DNA of 64,000 nt from Antedon mediterranea (taxonomy: Eukaryota > Echinodermata > Crinoidea > Comatulida > Antedonidae), in the NCBI RefSeq assembly GCF_964355755.1, contig NC_092674.1, positions 4,841,001 through 4,905,000 of the forward strand, in the 5' to 3' direction. Under the pieces are notes generated by a model. It had not been told where the DNA came from. It saw only the letters and a list, made by a program, of their open reading frames with translations, and searched no databases. Below are positions 61,401 to 64,000 of this stretch, piece by piece (the stretch's first letter is position 1; each line of letters opens with the position of its first letter). The position numbers and the translations under genes were made by a program.

Positions 61401-63860
61401 TGCCAACAAGTAGATGCAAGTTCAATTTTGAATTTCTTCGAGGCATGTATACAATTTCGACAACATTATTTCAAAGTGACAATACTTGAGGGTATGTTGT
61501 TGTGAGTCACGTATTTAGTTAATAGAATGCAAATGAATACACGTACTATCGCCCGAATTCACGACGTATACTTCCAATTCAAAATAAGTATACAAAGTTT
61601 GACGAAACCGATGCACCATTATACTGTACACAACCCATTCTGCAGCTGTCACTAGATACATCTTAACTGACTATCGCAAGTCACTGAGATAGGTGTATTA
61701 GCGGTATCGTTTCTGCTGACTACACATAGGCTAGAGACATATTATTTAGAAAGAGATGTAGGCCTACGTTAATAACTTAGATTGTAGGTGTTATGTCGCT
61801 AGAGACGATACCATAAGAAGGGAATGTCATTGTGGTCTTTATTGGTTTCCCAAGTTCCATTCTTACCTGTAGGGCAGATGAATAAGTTACACTCCTCAGT
61901 TTTGACGTAATCACCATTGCACAGAGCACCACCATTTTTAGGAACTGGGTTCTCACAGCCACGCGTTCTATGACGACTTCCACCACTACAGCTAGCAGTA
62001 CAGGCACTCCACTCACCCCATTCAGACCAACCACCAGCTATTGCTATTTTAAGAAAAATATAAATTGATTTACATTATTACTACTGTATATTGACAAATA
62101 ATAATAACATTTACAGGCAATACTACTTAGCAAAACATCATACAGAGAAATATAAGTTTAAGACAGCTATATCACCCTATTGTGCAGTGTCACTAGGTAA
62201 ATCTTAACGGACTACTGACATATTGCTTAATACACCTAGACTCGTATCTAGATGACTATCAATAGTCAGTTAATGTCTACCTAGTGACAGCTGCAGAACC
62301 ATGTGGCTAAATTTTACATTATATTTTTATGCAGTATTCGAATATTGCGATTGTGTGGAAGGGGGAAAAGTCATAGCTGCGATTTTTTACGCTTCCATTT
62401 AAATAGAATGTTAAACCAGAAATCAGACAGAATACTGAGTAAGCAAGTTAATTAAAACTGACATTGATTTATCATTCTTTATTCCTAATTGATATACACT
62501 AGGTAATTTAAATCACGCTGTATCTCTCTATATGTCAACATAAAGAGAACGTGCGATGTGTTATCATAACCAATTTGATTTATAATATCCTTTGAGTGTT
62601 CTAATGGACGATTGGCGCCCGTATTGCAGCCGCAAATGTATGCGTGACGCGCGCGTACAAATGCCGTTCATTCTTATCAACATTTGAACGCGCGCGTTTT
62701 TTTGTTGTTGTATCTTCATCACCACGTGGTACTGTTAATATACAGTAATCTGTAAACAAACCTACTCAGAGTATTCGAATAATTCATGTACAGTAGTAAG
62801 ATTAGGCGGTATTTGATATGTTTAATTGAAATTTAAGTAAGTAGGCCTAAAATAATAGAAGTTCACTCACCGATATCCGACGAATAAAAGGGGACGCACA
62901 TGCGTGCTTGTTCGTGTACCGAACCAGTTCTCGTTACACTTACATAGAAAAAACAATATCCCAGATGAGTAGGAACAGACTTAGCTTGTTGGGCACCTGG
63001 TTCATAAAAATTAGAACAAGCTATTTTGTTATCATACTCATTGTTAGGCGTGTCAACCTCTAATATATACGCTAGACTGCCAATAGGTCCGGCCTCGGCA
63101 GAATAGCTTGTCTGGCCGTAAACTCGAATTTTATCATTTGATTTTCCACAATAAGGAGCTTGATGGTTAACGGATAACGACTGGTTTTTCGAGCACTCTG
63201 ATATACTCGGTGATGGCACAGTAACGCTATAGTTAGGGTTCCATAATACATTCATAAAATCACTAGATCCTAATACAGTACCACTCTTAGTTGTAACAAG
63301 AAATATATAATATCCAGCAGTATCTAAATATTCGCAGTCCAATGTCACTGTTGAATGTCCTTCTTGATAATCAATCGATTGCGAATATACTTCGATTTGG
63401 TCGGATTTATGATCGTTGTATTTCCGATATCTGGCAATAAAAAGTAGCTCATGTTGATTGTGTTGACAAAGGCCATTGTTAAACTTCATATAGAGTGATA
63501 TTCCGACAGGGCCGTCAAGAGTTTGCAATTGTGTTGAAGGTCGAACAACCTCCAAAAATGGAGGTTCCACGGTGAGGATGTCGCTTTGGGCTAACGTCGT
63601 TTCATTGTCATCCAGCACTTGAACAATCAGCCTACTTGTGTTGGTAAACATACTGCATGGGTATATAACTACCCCTGCTTGAGATGACACGTGATTGCGA
63701 TGCAATGATCGATTCGTATCAATATCAATCAATTCCAAAATTGCGTCTGATTTATTTCCACTGTTTTCCACCAATGTATAGTTGACTGAAATGTTTACAT
63801 TACTAAAGGCCATGTGTGTTGTAGGGGCCTGTACAAGATAAGTTCCATGGCAGAAACAAA
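52444..63860 (-). CDS. THSD1: THSD1-like transmembrane receptor with added CUB domain (5' end outside window)
   Basis: Four minus-strand exons join in frame, every intron in phase 1. 62871-63860 is an N-terminal ectodomain with HMAFSNVNISVNYT near its start, like vertebrate THSD1. 61867-62043 is a TSP1 repeat (GGWSEWGEWSACTASCSGG). 59595-59966 is a CUB domain. 52444-54131 holds a membrane helix of about 24 residues and a Ser/Pro/Arg-rich cytoplasmic tail of about 520 aa ending near LPGSYFEGN, which echoes the LPG-YF motif at the end of human THSD1. About 1,075 aa are visible. The signal-peptide exon is not seen: 63860 is an acceptor, and the frame running upstream to 63915 is intron plus MITE. 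Known role of THSD1: endothelial surface protein acting in focal adhesions. Human THSD1 has no CUB domain. Confidence 0.82.
54748..54980. repeat. 81-bp tandem repeat, about 3 copies
   Basis: Units start AAAACGGTTGGCTGAGAAGC at 54750, 54831 and 54912, exactly 81 bp apart. The last unit runs into the 62-bp satellite at the shared word GCGACAC(C/T)GAGTGAG. Confidence 0.9.
54981..57958. repeat. 62-bp satellite array, 48 copies, in THSD1-like intron
   Basis: Unit ACACTGAGTGAGTACGCCTA, CCAATGGACTACTAATGATA, ATGAGGTATGTGTTAATACT, TG. 2,978 bp equals 48 units plus a 2-bp insertion at about 55320. Units are almost identical. A GGGTGAG variant occurs in seven of them. The array lies in the 5.5-kb intron before the last exon. 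Confidence 0.95.
58001..58261. mobile_element. MITE with TTTCCGCAGCC inverted ends (THSD1-like intron)
   Basis: Left TTTCCGCAGCCAAAAATTAA, right TTTGGCTGCGGAAA. The interior repeats AACCGATAATTA. No coding frame. Target duplication not clear. Confidence 0.6.
58571..58732. mobile_element. palindromic MITE, TWA-target family (THSD1-like intron)
   Basis: Left AGCTCTGTCTACACTATCAA, right TTGATAGTGTAGAAATAGCT, with TTA on both sides (58568-58570, 58733-58735). It has an extra inner repeat of GTGATATGACC. Confidence 0.8.
59401..59524. mobile_element. diverged MITE of the GGTTCCCACTAG family (THSD1-like intron)
   Basis: Left CTTGGATCCCACTTA, right TGTTGGGAACCGAAC. It contains the family core TCGAACTGTCGATTGTCATT and a (CG)n stretch near 59473. 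It lies about 70 bp past the CUB exon donor. Confidence 0.5.
59967..61866. other. intron between TSP1 and CUB exons
   Basis: AT-rich. One arm of the palindromic repeat seen at 62181 (CTGCAGCTGTCACTAGATAC) is present at about 61641. No other feature recognised. Confidence 0.45.
62181..62296. repeat. short palindromic repeat (possible MITE) in THSD1-like intron
   Basis: Left GTGCAGTGTCACTAGGTAAA, right TCTACCTAGTGACAGCTGCA, imperfect inverted repeats about 70 bp apart. A related arm occurs at about 61641. Confidence 0.5.
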
Positions 63861-63901
63861 CTAAAATGAAATGGAAAATGATATTACAAAAAGTCAAAAA
63901 A

Positions 63902-64000
63902 AGCTCTGTGTACACTATTAAAATAGTTTGAAAAAAAATGCTAGTGATATACCCAAATATGGTAGTGATATGAAATTATCATTTCCATATATGGGCACAT
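63902..64000. mobile_element. palindromic MITE, TWA-target family, cut by window end
   Basis: Starts AGCTCTGTGTACACTATTAA and continues through GATATACCCAAATATGG to the mirrored CCATATATGGGCACAT at the window edge. It lies 40 bp upstream of the acceptor of the THSD1-like N-terminal exon. Confidence 0.7.

Noticed and set aside
63861-63915. Extension of the THSD1-like N terminus to a start at 63915
   Set aside because: The frame begins at GTG, not ATG, and runs through MITE and intron sequence. A good acceptor (TTTCATTTTAG) at 63861 ends the intron, and the phase fits an upstream signal-peptide exon.

Overview
The window is AT-rich animal (metazoan) DNA. It has spliced genes with GT-AG introns, many palindromic transposons and recurring TAGGCCTA-type words. 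Gene content and repeat style suggest an invertebrate deuterostome, most likely an echinoderm (hemichordate not excluded). That placement is inference, not proof.

Layout. (1) 1-5.7 kb: a possible 3' UTR, a 2-kb element with nested inverted repeats (about 1.62-3.69 kb), a tRNA-type SINE and AT-rich spacer. (2) 5.65-10.45 kb, minus strand: a complete spartin gene (SPART; MIT plus senescence domains), with six coding exons that join in frame to 557 aa. (3) 10.6-15.2 kb: a repeat element tipped with ATAATGCCAG words, a Harbinger-like MITE and a 69-bp tandem array. (4) 15.2-50.6 kb, plus strand: a tandem array of SLC17-type (sialin/VGLUT-like) transporter genes. It holds a collapsed copy 0 (last-exon scrap at 19.82 kb), copy A (22.57-30.85 kb, frameshifted), copy B (34.89-42.24 kb, intact, 489 aa), copy C (44.00-48.50 kb, older, intact, 502 aa) and copy D (49.95-50.57 kb, internally deleted). 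(5) 52.4-64 kb, minus strand: a THSD1-like receptor gene, 5' end outside the window, with an N-terminal ectodomain, a TSP1 repeat, a CUB domain, a membrane helix and a long tail. One intron carries 48 copies of a 62-bp satellite.

Units A and B of the SLC17 array are nearly identical even in introns, so they act as before/after pictures of transposon insertion. A Penelope-like element with hammerhead-like ribozyme motifs, a Helitron-like element and a TIR element sit in A. A nearly intact CR1/L2-type LINE and a foldback element carrying a 30-bp minisatellite sit in B. For four of these the other copy supplies the empty site.

The genes do not form one pathway. Spartin acts in endosome and lipid-droplet trafficking, SLC17 proteins are organic-anion/phosphate transporters of vesicle or plasma membranes, and THSD1 is a cell-surface adhesion protein. 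SPART and THSD1 are both on human 13q, which hints at old linkage.
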